Assembly (NCBI GenBank): GCA_021813555.1
Contig: JAKAKG010000020.1
Span: forward strand, 1-33,025
DNA: 33,025 nucleotides
Reading direction: 5' to 3'
Source of the DNA: Acidobacteriota bacterium
GTDB lineage: Bacteria; Acidobacteriota; UBA4820; DSQY01
The position numbers and the translations under genes are program-made. The notes beneath the pieces were generated by a model, which had not been told where the DNA came from, did no database searches, and saw only the letters and a program-made list of their open reading frames with translations. Shown piece by piece: positions 8,956 through 17,381 of this stretch. Every line of letters begins with the position of its first letter. The stretch's first letter is position 1.

Positions 8956-10437
8956 ATGATGGGCAGGGCGTTCACCCGAACCGGGTTCCAAGGGGCGAGA
9001 CGGCGGTGGCTCTCCCGTGGTGCGTGTCTGCTTGTGCTTCTGGCGGCCGGCAGTTGCGCCGCACACCGCGAGCCGGACCTGGCGCTCCTCTATCACGACT
9101 GGGCGAGCCAGAAAGAGGGGCGGCCTCCGCTGGTGGGGATCCACGGCCTCATGGGGTCCGAGATCGTCAATCCCAGCAATGGGGAAATTCTCTGGGGCAA
9201 GCTCAGGGAGCTCTTCCAAGGCACCGCGGACATGCGGCTCGCTCTGCCCATCGAGCCGGGCCAGACTACCGACCTCGTGCCCGTGGCCTCCATCAAGAAG
9301 ATCGGGGGGAGGGACGTGTATGCCGGCATCGTGGAGACGCTGACCCAAATGGGCGGCTACACCATGGTGGCCCGGCCGGGCCCCGCGCCGCCCGCGCCGT
9401 TTTTCCCCTTCGCCTACGACTGGCGCCTGAGCTGCGCCGACAACGCGGGGCGCCTCGCGGCATTCATCGCCTCCATCCAGGAGCGCTACCACGACCCCTC
9501 CCTCAAGGTGGACATCGTGGCCCACTCCATGGGAGGGCTCGTGGCGCGCTACTACATCCTCTACGGCGGCCGCAACGTGCTGGACGAGAAGAACCCCGTG
9601 CCCACTTACGCCGGCGCCGCCAACGTGAGGAAGCTCATCATGCTCGGCACGCCGAACATGGGCTCCGCCGGGGCGCTGTTGGCGCTCATTGATGGCAAGC
9701 GCGTGGGCCTGGCGCACATCCACCCGGATCTCATCGCCACCATGCCTTCCATGATCGAGCTCATGCCCTCGCCCTCCGAACAGGTGCTCCACACGGCGGG
9801 CGGAGTGCCGGTGCCGCTGGACATCTACGACATCGAAACCTGGAGGCGGCAACGCTGGGGCATCTTTAATCCCGCCAACGAGCTCGGAATCCTCCGCCGT
9901 TACCAAGCCGTCCATCCTGGAGCGAGCGACGAGGAGGCCAAGGCGTACTTGCGGGAGCTGCAACCCCACTTTGGCCTCCTGCTGGAAAGAGCCGCGGCCT
10001 TCCACCGAGCCCTGGAGGCCGGCCCCGTTCCCGCCTCCGCCCAAACGCTCCTGCTGGGCGGGGACTGCACGCCGACCCTCCGGGGACTGGTGGTGGAGGC
10101 CGAGACGGGCCGCTGGGTGGTGCGGCGCGATCCCGGGGACGTGAGGAACCGGGTGAAGGGCGTGGATCTTTGGCACCTCTACTACGGGCCCGGCGACGGC
10201 GACGTGACCAAATCGAGCCTCTTGGCCGAAGTGCCCGCCAATACGCTGTGCGAGCCCCACACGGACTTGCCCTACGCGATGTCCGGCTTCATCTGCGAGA
10301 AGCACATGGACCTGGTGAACAACTGGACCTTCCGGGACAACCTCCTCAACTTCCTGCTCTACAAACCCCTGTCGGCGGCTACCGCCTGCCGGTTGCCGGC
10401 GGGGAACGGGCCCCCTCCCGCCCCGGGTCCGCGCTAG
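8956..10437 (+). CDS. LCAT-like lipase/acyltransferase lipoprotein
   Basis: Alpha/beta-hydrolase of the lecithin:cholesterol acyltransferase-like family, 493 residues from the chosen ATG (8956), which follows AAGGGGG at 8944-8950. A TTG six codons upstream is also in frame. The N-terminus is Arg-rich, then hydrophobic, ending in the lipobox LAAGSC, so the protein is probably a lipid-anchored envelope protein. The oxyanion-side motif VGIHGLMGSEI, the nucleophile motif AHSMGG (Ser191), GDGDV (Asp414 or Asp416) and a late His (EKHMDL, His450) supply a complete Ser-Asp-His set in family order. Likely substrates are phospholipids or other acyl esters, which is an inference. It follows the PagL-like gene by 34 bases, suggesting paired acyl-chain remodelling at the outer membrane. 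Confidence 0.82.
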   Translation: MMGRAFTRTGFQGARRRWLSRGACLLVLLAAGSCAAHREPDLALLYHDWASQKEGRPPLVGIHGLMGSEIVNPSNGEILWGKLRELFQGTADMRLALPIEPGQTTDLVPVASIKKIGGRDVYAGIVETLTQMGGYTMVARPGPAPPAPFFPFAYDWRLSCADNAGRLAAFIASIQERYHDPSLKVDIVAHSMGGLVARYYILYGGRNVLDEKNPVPTYAGAANVRKLIMLGTPNMGSAGALLALIDGKRVGLAHIHPDLIATMPSMIELMPSPSEQVLHTAGGVPVPLDIYDIETWRRQRWGIFNPANELGILRRYQAVHPGASDEEAKAYLRELQPHFGLLLERAAAFHRALEAGPVPASAQTLLLGGDCTPTLRGLVVEAETGRWVVRRDPGDVRNRVKGVDLWHLYYGPGDGDVTKSSLLAEVPANTLCEPHTDLPYAMSGFICEKHMDLVNNWTFRDNLLNFLLYKPLSAATACRLPAGNGPPPAPGPR

Positions 10438-10524
10438 AATAGGCGCTGTGGAGGATCACCGACGATATCGAAGCAGTCAGTTCCGCCCATCGATGTCACC
10501 ATCTCAACTGGGGGAGCATTGGCG

Positions 10525-11505
<981 letters not shown>

Positions 11506-11615
11506 GGAGGGTCCTCGCCCGGAGTGGTCAGCGGAAGGAGAGAGGACGGGTTGCCCCACACGTTCTCGTCACTTCGGCGGGATGTAAGAGTCCTGCATGG
11601 CTACAACATATCGTA

Positions 11616-11644
11616 TTGACTCCAGGGTAATACCCGGCTATATT
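11616..11644 (+). promoter_or_regulatory. Sigma70-type promoter for the cobalamin riboswitch transcript
   Basis: TTGACT (11616-11621) and TATATT (11639-11644) are separated by exactly 17 bases, in an unusually A+T-rich patch, and lie about 10 bases upstream of the riboswitch. Both hexamers match the sigma70 consensus closely. Confidence 0.7.
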
Positions 11645-11654
11645 GTATAAAGCT

Positions 11655-11818
11655 CCGGTGCGCCATACGCGCCCAGAGGGAATCCGGTGTGAATCCGGAA
11701 CTGCCCCGCAGCGGTGAGCGGGAACGAAAGCCACCAGAAGCACTGGCCTATAAGGCTGGGAAGCGGTGGCCGGTAGGCGGGGGTTCCCCCCCGTGCCCGC
11801 GAGTCCGAAGACCTGCCG
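11655..11818 (+). ncRNA. Cobalamin (B12) riboswitch
   Basis: Adenosylcobalamin-type riboswitch aptamer in the 5' leader of the downstream transcript. Conserved blocks appear in the right order: AGAGGGAA, the paired CCGGTGTGAATCCGG, the B12-box core CTGCCCCGCAGC with GTGAGCGGGAACGA, a GCCACC/CACTGG region, GGCTGGGAAG, and finally GAGTCCGAAGACCTGCC. Cobalamin binding normally shuts off expression downstream, usually of B12 synthesis or uptake genes or B12-independent isozymes. Here the downstream genes are a thioesterase remnant and nrdD, a B12-independent ribonucleotide reductase, which is a sensible target. Edges are approximate to about 10 bases. Confidence 0.93.
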
Positions 11819-11953
11819 GAGTTCCGCGCTTAGGCGCGGACCAGCGCCGAACCTCCGCGGGGAGGTGAGGGGTTCATGGGTGCAGGCCCCTTCACGTGGC
11901 GGCCACCCCATCCCTCTCCCAACTCAACCAGAGGCCGGACAAAACGGGGCAGG

Positions 11954-11977
11954 CGCGCGCATCGCATGTCGCGCGCG
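11954..11977 (+). promoter_or_regulatory. GC-rich hairpin between riboswitch and first ribosome-binding site
   Basis: CGCGCGC (11954-11960) and GCGCGCG (11971-11977) form a perfect 7-base-pair stem with a 10-base loop (ATCGCATGTC). It ends 24 bases before the AGGAGGT ribosome-binding site at 12002-12008. Position suggests it belongs to the expression platform. No U-run follows, so translational control is more likely than termination. The rest of 11819-12001 has no credible gene. Confidence 0.4.
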
Positions 11978-12012
11978 GCGGTGGGGCTGGGGATATGGCG
12001 CAGGAGGTCTCT

Positions 12013-12192
12013 ATGGCGACGGCGGGCGAGACGCGGTTCATGGACATGGTGTTCCCTGATCTTGCGGAGGGTCCGTTCGCGAGCGAACGGCGGCTGTGCA
12101 CGCGCGGCACATTCGTGCTGGTGGCGGTGGACGAAGGGGGCAAACCAGTCTCCCTCGCGCTCGATCCCACGAGCCCCGAGACCGCGCCATGA
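12013..12192 (+). pseudogene. Acyl-CoA thioesterase (hotdog) remnant with internal deletion
   Basis: A 59-codon frame with a strong ribosome-binding site (AGGAGGT at 12002-12008) before ATG 12013. Its start, ETRFMDMVFPD, resembles the N-terminus of hotdog acyl-CoA thioesterases, whose family continues roughly T/NHxGTLFGG. Its second half, ERRLCTRGTFVLVAVDEGGKPV, resembles the C-terminal strand of the same family (LCTRGxFTFVAxDExGxP). The central catalytic fold of some 70-80 residues is missing, so the two ends appear to be joined by an in-frame internal deletion. It overlaps nrdD by ATGA (12189-12192) and was therefore probably translationally coupled to it. Alternative: a genuine small protein that happens to resemble the family. 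The family match comes from memory, not a search. Confidence 0.6.
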
Positions 12193-13130
12193 GCGCCGCG
12201 CCGGCGTTTGTCGTAAAGCGCACCGGAGTCCGCGTCCCCTTCGACGAGGGGAAGATCTCGTCCGCTCTCGAACGAGCGGGAGCCGCCGCGTGCGAGTATG
12301 ATGCGGCCGAGGCAGCCCTTCTCACGGCCCAGGTGGTGAAAGTCCTCTCGCATAAACATGGTTCCGGGCCACCGCACATCGAGCAGATTCAGGACGTGGT
12401 GGAGCAGGCGCTCATCACCGCCAACCACTTCCAAACCGCCCGCGCCTATATCGTTTACCGCGAGCAGCACGCCAAGCTCCGGGAGGACCGGCAGACGGTC
12501 GTGGATGTGGCGGCCTCCATGAACGAGTACCTCGATCGGCAGGATTGGCGCGTGAACGCCAACGCCAACCAGGGGTACTCGTTGGGCGGCCTCGTCCTTA
12601 ACGTGTCCGGCAAGGTCGTGGCGAACTACTGGCTCAACCACGTCTATGCCCCGGAGGCTGGCGAGGCCCACAGAAACGCCGACTTCCACATCCACGATCT
12701 GGACATGCTCTCCGGTTACTGTGCGGGATGGTCTCTGAGAGTCCTTCTGGCGGAAGGGCTGAACGGCGTTCCGGGCAAGGTGGAAGCCTCGCCTCCCCGG
12801 CATCTTTCGAGTGCCACGGGCCAGATCGTGAACTTTCTGGGCACCCTCCAGAACGAGTGGGCGGGGGCGCAGGCGTTCTCGTCCTTCGACACCTACTTGG
12901 CGCCTTTCATCCGAAAGGACCGCCTCGCCTACCCCGAGGTCCGCCAGTGCATCCAGGAACTGGTCTACAACCTCAACGTGCCCTCGCGCTGGGGGACTCA
13001 GACGCCCTTTACGAACCTCACCTTCGACTGGATGTGCCCGGAGGATCTGAAGCACCAGGTGCCCGTGATCGGCGGGGAGGAGATACCCTTCACCTACGGC
13101 GATCTCCAGTCCGAGATGGATATGATGTAA
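12189..13130 (+). pseudogene. nrdD: Anaerobic ribonucleoside-triphosphate reductase (NrdD), truncated to the N-terminal half
   Basis: Oxygen-sensitive, B12-independent class III ribonucleotide reductase. The ATG at 12189 is chosen because the ATP-cone domain begins there (VVKRTGVRVPFDEGKISSAL, residues about 8-100). The first part of the catalytic barrel follows: NANANQGYSLGGLVLN, FHIHDLDMLSGYCAGWSLR, GQIVNFLGTLQNEWAGAQAF, and NLNVPSRWGTQTPFTNLTFDW. The frame ends at TYGDLQSEMDMM followed by TAA after 313 residues; family members continue with roughly EMDMINRAFxEVM for several hundred more residues, including catalytic cysteines and the C-terminal glycyl-radical site. None of that is found in any frame downstream, nor is an activase (nrdG). 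The product cannot be a working reductase alone. A split gene completed elsewhere is possible. Confidence 0.85.
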
Positions 13131-13624
13131 CACCTCGCCGTGCCCCGTCTGGCTGACCGTCGGCTGATCAAGTAGGCTTTCAGGGGAGCTTGCCATGCGT
13201 GGCACTGAGCCAGGACCATGGCGCACCAAATAGTGCCCGCATCGTCGAGAGTGTACCCGGGTCTGAGGGTCCTTTCCAAATTCCGCGGTGGAATTCTCTT
13301 GCCTTCGACATGCCGGGGGCTTTGGGTGTCTGCGGCGCGACCTCAGAGACGGGGAGGGCCATAGGGTCCTCGTCCCGAACCGCCAGCAAAGCCGTCCGGT
13401 TCGGGATCGTGCCCTTCGGGGCCCCGCCCCGCGGGCAAAGCCCGCCGGGGACCCCACCCCACCCTTGGAGCCTCCTCGCCGAGCTCGGAGGCGCCCCCAA
13501 TCCCTTCATAGGTGAACGGCGGCTTGAAACGCAGTGGCCGCTCCTTCTATCTTTCCGACTCTTTCATCTGCTTCTATCGCGGGATTGGGGTCCTTTGTCG
13601 CCCTCGTTCCCTCATCTCCTTTTC
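13131..13624. other. Non-coding, hairpin-rich interval after truncated nrdD
   Basis: About 490 bases with no credible gene. It holds three clear stem-loops in 120 bases: TCCCGAACCG (13373-13382) with CGGTTCGGGA (13397-13406), a perfect 10-base stem; CCCCGCGGGC with GCCCGCCGGGG (13427-13450), nearly perfect, loop AAA; and GCCTCC (13470-13475) with GGAGGC (13487-13492). The first two share GCAAAGCC in or near the loop. No U-tract follows any of them. The long open frames here give low-complexity, Pro/Ser-rich translations and are not believable. Confidence 0.55.
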
Positions 13625-16144
13625 TTACCCCCTCTTGGCGAGGGCGCCGAGGATCTGAGAAAGGCGCTCTAAGAGCTGCGGGTCCGGCAGGGGCAGTCTG
13701 AGATAGGCGTGCCCGGTGGCGGCATCGCGCTCCACCAGCGGCGGAGGGCTCGGGCCCTTTTCCTTTGAAGTATCGGGAGCCAGGGCCCGGCCAAGCTGTT
13801 CGAGGAAGGAGAGGCCCGCGGCCACCACGTCGTTCCAGGGAGGGGCGGCCGGGAGTGGCGAGACGGCCCCGGACACGGCCTCGGGGCCGGGCTGACTGGC
13901 GGGCACGGCGGCCTCTTGCCCTAGCGCGTCTGCGAAGGCGAGGCCGTCTTCCGGCGGTGCATCGATGGGCTCCGGCGCCGGCGGCTCCTGTGGCGGCGGG
14001 ACGGGGGGAGTGGCGCGCGAGGCTTCCTCCACGCTCTCCATGAATCGTTTCAGCCGCGTGCCGCCCAAGAAGACTGCGTCCTCGCCGCCGTCCAGAACGC
14101 CGGTGAAGAGCGATTTCTTGAACGCGAGAAGGTTGAGCATGCCGTGTTCAATGGTGCCTTCCGCCACGAAATGAACGGCGAGCACGGGGCGGTGCTGGCC
14201 CATCCGGTGAACGCGGCCGATCCGCTGTTCCAAGGTGGCGGGATTCCAAGGCAAGTCCATGTTCAGGACGACGGACGCGCTTTGGAGATTCAGCCCGACG
14301 CCCCCCGCATCGGTGGCCAGAAAGACCCGGCAGGAAGGGTCCGACCGAAAGCGCCGGATAAGCTCCTTGCGTCCCGGTCCTGGCACCCCGCCGTGGAGAA
14401 AGACGTAGCCCAGCCCCCTCTCCTCGATGCGGCGGATGAGCAGCTCGTGGGTCCGTACCCACTGGCTGAAGACGACGGCCTTGGCGGACGGCTGCTCGAG
14501 GACCTCCTCCAGGAGGGCGATGGCCTCGTCCGCCTTGGCCCCGAAATCGGTCTGGTGGTCCAGAAGGAAGGTGCTGTTGCAGGCCATGCGCATGTTTTGT
14601 AGGGCGATTCGCAGCCGGCGCTGGTCGGAGTCGGAGAGAAAATGGTAGCGGCGCCACTTGGCGGCGATGCGTGCCACCATCTCCCGGTTCTCTTCGTGGT
14701 GCGCCATCTGCTGGGGGGTCATCTGCACGAAGAATTTCTTCTCCATGCGCTCTGGCAGTTCCAGCCGCACGGAGTCCTTGCCCCGGCGCAGGAGGATGGG
14801 GGCGAGCGTTTGGCCGATGTGAGAAAGGTTCGTATAGCCCGTCACCCTTCCGTTCTCGTCCACCTCCTGGTGCTGTGCCAGAAACCGGAACGCGGGGCCC
14901 AGCCGGAAGCGATCCACGAACTCGACGATGGAGTGCAGCTCCTCCAGCCGGTTTTCCAAAGGCGTCCCCGTCAGCACCACGGCGTACGGGGAGGCAAGCC
15001 TCTTGACGCTCTGGGCGGTGCGCGTGCGCCAGTTCTTGATCCGCTGGGCCTCGTCCAGGATGATCACGTCCGGCGCCCAGCGCGCGATGGCCTCGGCGTC
15101 CCGGCAGATCACGTCATAGGAGGTGATCTTGTAGAAGCTGTCCGCCTCGTAACAGGCCGCGCGAGCCGCCAGTGTTCCCTGGACGGGAAGGACCGGGCGC
15201 TCGGTGAAGCGTTCGATTTCCTCGTGCCACTGGTGCTTGAGGGAGGTCGGGCAGATCACCAGGACCCGCCCGGCGCCGGCGTGGCGGGCGAGGATTTCCA
15301 CCGCCGCGAGGGCCTCGACGGTCTTCCCGAGGCCCATGTCGTCGGCGATGAGGCTCCGGCCCGCGAGGGCCGCGAAGAGGGCGCCCTCGCGCTGGTACGG
15401 ATAGAGCGGAGTCTTGAGAAGGCCTTCGAAGGCCGGGGAACCGGCACCGCCGGGGAAGGCGCGCTGGATGCGCCAGCGGCGCGCCGCGTCGTCTCGCACC
15501 TGAGCCACGAACTGCACGGCGTCCTCGTAAAAGCGGACTTCGATGCCGCCCTTTGACGCATCCTTCAGGAAGGCCTCGATGGTCCCAAACGCGGAAGGTT
15601 TCAGGATGCCCCGCTCGTCGAAGAAGCGCGCGGCTAGGGCCCGGACCCACTCCGGGGCCTTCGCCGCGGGGCGGAAGGCGACTTCGCGCTGGGCGCCATA
15701 CCGGAGATAGACCTCCGAAAAGGGGGGCTGGAACCCCTCCCGAAAGGCCGCCCTGGCGCCCCGCCGCTTCATGAGCCGGGCCAGGGTGAATTCAACGTGC
15801 TTGCATGTGCCGAGCGTGTTGACGCTGAAGTCGGGACAGGAGCAATAGTTGTCTCCCGGCCGCGCTCCGCGTATGGCGACGCGGTAGGTTCCACCCGTTC
15901 CGGGGTTGGTCACGAGAAACTCCGAGAAGAAAGGTTCCTGCCCCAGGTTCTCCAGGAGGAACTTCTGCTCCCGGCCGAATTCCCGCCGCAGGCGGATCTG
16001 CCACGCTTCGAGAGAAAGGTCTTTCGGTTTATGGGTGCGGGGCGTTCGCGGCGTTTTGCCTTTTCGAGTTCGCTTCAACCGCCCCGTGCCCTTGGCGGTT
16101 ATGGCGGTTGAGATTTTCCCGGTGCTTATCTTGGATGTGGCCAT
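13625..16144 (-). CDS. SNF2-family helicase with N-terminal SWIM zinc finger
   Basis: Superfamily 2 DNA-dependent ATPase, 839 residues. A basic, Lys/Thr-rich N-terminus (1-40) is followed by a SWIM zinc finger (Cys101, Cys103, Cys114, His116). The SNF2 N-terminal lobe has motif I DDMGLGKT (268-275), motif Ia CPTSLKHQW and motif II DEAQ (364-367), then LTGTPLENRLEEL. The C-terminal helicase lobe contains VFSQWVRTHELL, FLATDAGGVGLNLQSASVV and RIGRVHRMGQ. The last 150 residues are Pro/Ala-rich with a short Leu-rich end. The ATG at 16144 has GAGGAG five bases upstream; a 32-residue extension to 16240 looks non-coding. Bacterial SWIM-SNF2 proteins are widespread, and their exact role (repair, transcription or defence) is not settled. 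It stands alone here. Confidence 0.92.
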   Translation of the reverse strand: MATSKISTGKISTAITAKGTGRLKRTRKGKTPRTPRTHKPKDLSLEAWQIRLRREFGREQKFLLENLGQEPFFSEFLVTNPGTGGTYRVAIRGARPGDNYCSCPDFSVNTLGTCKHVEFTLARLMKRRGARAAFREGFQPPFSEVYLRYGAQREVAFRPAAKAPEWVRALAARFFDERGILKPSAFGTIEAFLKDASKGGIEVRFYEDAVQFVAQVRDDAARRWRIQRAFPGGAGSPAFEGLLKTPLYPYQREGALFAALAGRSLIADDMGLGKTVEALAAVEILARHAGAGRVLVICPTSLKHQWHEEIERFTERPVLPVQGTLAARAACYEADSFYKITSYDVICRDAEAIARWAPDVIILDEAQRIKNWRTRTAQSVKRLASPYAVVLTGTPLENRLEELHSIVEFVDRFRLGPAFRFLAQHQEVDENGRVTGYTNLSHIGQTLAPILLRRGKDSVRLELPERMEKKFFVQMTPQQMAHHEENREMVARIAAKWRRYHFLSDSDQRRLRIALQNMRMACNSTFLLDHQTDFGAKADEAIALLEEVLEQPSAKAVVFSQWVRTHELLIRRIEERGLGYVFLHGGVPGPGRKELIRRFRSDPSCRVFLATDAGGVGLNLQSASVVLNMDLPWNPATLEQRIGRVHRMGQHRPVLAVHFVAEGTIEHGMLNLLAFKKSLFTGVLDGGEDAVFLGGTRLKRFMESVEEASRATPPVPPPQEPPAPEPIDAPPEDGLAFADALGQEAAVPASQPGPEAVSGAVSPLPAAPPWNDVVAAGLSFLEQLGRALAPDTSKEKGPSPPPLVERDAATGHAYLRLPLPDPQLLERLSQILGALAKRG

Positions 16145-16182
16145 AGCTTCTCCTCTTTCCCCCAGTAACCCCGCCGAGGGCT

Positions 16183-16207
16183 CTTTCCTGGGGAGAGGAA
16201 AGTATAG
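16183..16207 (-). promoter_or_regulatory. Possible promoter -10 and operator dyad for the SNF2 helicase
   Basis: On the minus strand TATACT (16202-16207) sits 58 bases before the start codon, in the context GCGCTATACT. Immediately after it, CTTTCCT and AGGAAAG (16183-16189 and 16196-16202 on the plus strand) form a perfect 7-base inverted repeat with a 6-base spacer, about where transcription would begin. No convincing -35 is visible. Confidence 0.35.
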
Positions 16208-16293
16208 CGCCGCCGGGCATGGTTGGCGGAGGGCCGCCATGCTTCGTATCCTGGCGGGTCCGGCGCTCGAAAAGCCTTATGCAACCCGGCCCT

Positions 16294-16935
16294 TCAGGCC
16301 GACAGGGCGATGAGCATCTGGGCGGCGACGTAGGTGCTCATGATGAGGAGCTGGGCGCTGGGGTAGGGTTTGCGAAACCGGTCGAGGGCCAGGGCCGAGT
16401 CGGAGGCCACGAAGAGGAGTGCTCCCGCGGCGGCCAGCAGCGCGCCGGTGCCGCCCATCTGGTCCCAGCGGCAGAGGGCGCGCCACGCCATGGCCAGGAT
16501 CACGGCCATGTAGAGGAGAACGGGCACCTTCATGGGGCCAAGGTGCGGCCAGAGTATGGGGAGGAGAAGGGCCCCGTAGAGCACGAGCGGCAGTGTCGTC
16601 CAGGGTGACAGGCCCAACCGGGTGCCCGAGGAAAAGGCGGTGATGTAACACAGGTGGGCGGCGAGGAAACTGGCAAGCCCCGGCAGGAAACGATCCCCAG
16701 GAAGCATGAGGAAAACGTCTCCCGCCAGGGAGAAGGCGAGACCCACCGGGATGGCGGCGCGGTACACGGAACCGCCGGGTGCCGGGCCGAGGGCGGCCGC
16801 CAGAAGAATCAGGCCCGTTGTCATGGGTTTGCAGAGATAAACCACCCAGCGGGGCCCCGCGTACTCGGCGCGGACGTGAAGCACCGCCGAGACCAGGGCA
16901 AGGATGTAGAGCAGGAAGGTCCAGTGGCCAGTCAT
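16294..16935 (-). CDS. YhhN family membrane protein (lysoplasmalogenase-like)
   Basis: Polytopic inner-membrane protein of 213 residues with about seven to eight hydrophobic helices. Family motifs are visible: CKPMTTGLILLAA, GLAFSLAGDVFLMLPGDRF, FLAAHLCYITAFS, AGALLFVASDSALALDRF, and TYVAAQMLI. Characterised YhhN/TMEM86 proteins cleave the vinyl-ether bond of lysoplasmalogens, but many bacterial members are untested. The ATG at 16935 follows GAGG. It lies 42 bases after the PII-like gene on the same strand, so it may be the last gene of the second RND operon; no functional link to the pump is evident. Confidence 0.85.
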   Translation of the reverse strand: MTGHWTFLLYILALVSAVLHVRAEYAGPRWVVYLCKPMTTGLILLAAALGPAPGGSVYRAAIPVGLAFSLAGDVFLMLPGDRFLPGLASFLAAHLCYITAFSSGTRLGLSPWTTLPLVLYGALLLPILWPHLGPMKVPVLLYMAVILAMAWRALCRWDQMGGTGALLAAAGALLFVASDSALALDRFRKPYPSAQLLIMSTYVAAQMLIALSA

Positions 16936-16977
16936 GGATCCTCAACCACGAAGAGGGTCCCGCGCCCTCGTCCGTTC

Positions 16978-17277
16978 CTATTCCGCGTGCAAGGCTCCGT
17001 CCACGGGCAGGACCCACGCGTGCGTGGAGGCGCAAAACCGTTTGTCGGCGATGCAGCCCTGGATGCACTCCATGAGGCCGGGGACCACGTCATCGGGTAC
17101 GACGGCGATGATGACCATAGAGGCGCCAGGGTGAACGCGGTCGCCCATCTTGGATCCCGTGCGCCCCGCGCCGAAGACTTCCGGGATGACCGTGTAGCCC
17201 GTAACCCCCTTCTCCCGCAGCGTGTTCATGCAGTGAGGCTCGTATTCGCTGTCCGTGACCAGAAAGAGCATCTTCAT
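16978..17277 (-). CDS. PII-like (GlnB-fold) small signalling protein next to RND pump
   Basis: A 99-residue protein with the pattern of PII-like trimers: MKMLFLVTDSEYEPHCMNTL, then GVTGYTVIPEVFGAGRTGSKMGD (a T-loop-like segment), then ASMVIIAVVPDD and a C-terminal strand ending HAWVLPVDG. It resembles the PII-like subgroup found beside RND metal or drug pumps rather than canonical GlnB/GlnK, because the Tyr-containing uridylylation loop motif is not evident. It probably senses a small ligand and tunes the pump, which is an inference. It follows the permease gene by 104 bases holding a large hairpin, and its leader is GTCTTTTGGGAGC, the same as the adaptor gene's. Confidence 0.78.
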   Translation of the reverse strand: MKMLFLVTDSEYEPHCMNTLREKGVTGYTVIPEVFGAGRTGSKMGDRVHPGASMVIIAVVPDDVVPGLMECIQGCIADKRFCASTHAWVLPVDGALHAE

Positions 17278-17300
17278 TTTCCCGCTCCCAAAAGACGCTT

Positions 17301-17376
17301 ACAGTGAGGCGATGAGACGGTGAGATTCTGTTTCCCGGAGCAAGCTAATTTGCTCACTGCCTCACCGCCTCCCTGT
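17301..17376. repeat. Large imperfect hairpin between RND permease and PII-like gene
   Basis: Two 24-base arms, 17301-17324 and 17353-17376, are inverted repeats with 20 of 24 Watson-Crick pairs, plus two G-U pairs in the minus-strand transcript. The loop is 28 bases, and a smaller stem (GAGCAA 17338-17343 with TTGCTC 17350-17355) overlaps the loop and the inner arm. Arms are built of degenerate GTGAGGC-like units. It could limit or stabilise expression of the PII-like gene relative to the pump. Confidence 0.75.
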
Positions 17377-17381
17377 GAAAT

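Noticed and set aside
13373-13406. Resemblance of GAACCG...CGTCCGGTTCGG to group II intron domain V, which could explain the interrupted nrdD
   Set aside because: The segment is only 26 bases between stem ends rather than about 34, lacks the catalytic AGC triad context, and there is no reverse transcriptase or second exon nearby.
11892-13457. 521-codon minus-strand open frame opposite the nrdD locus
   Set aside because: It runs antisense through clear NrdD coding sequence and non-coding flanks; its translation matches nothing recognisable.
13190-13672. 160-codon plus-strand frame after truncated nrdD, as a possible continuation of the reductase
   Set aside because: No NrdD motif (catalytic Cys region, glycyl-radical loop) appears, and the translation is Pro/Ser/Leu-rich noise running into the antisense of the helicase gene.
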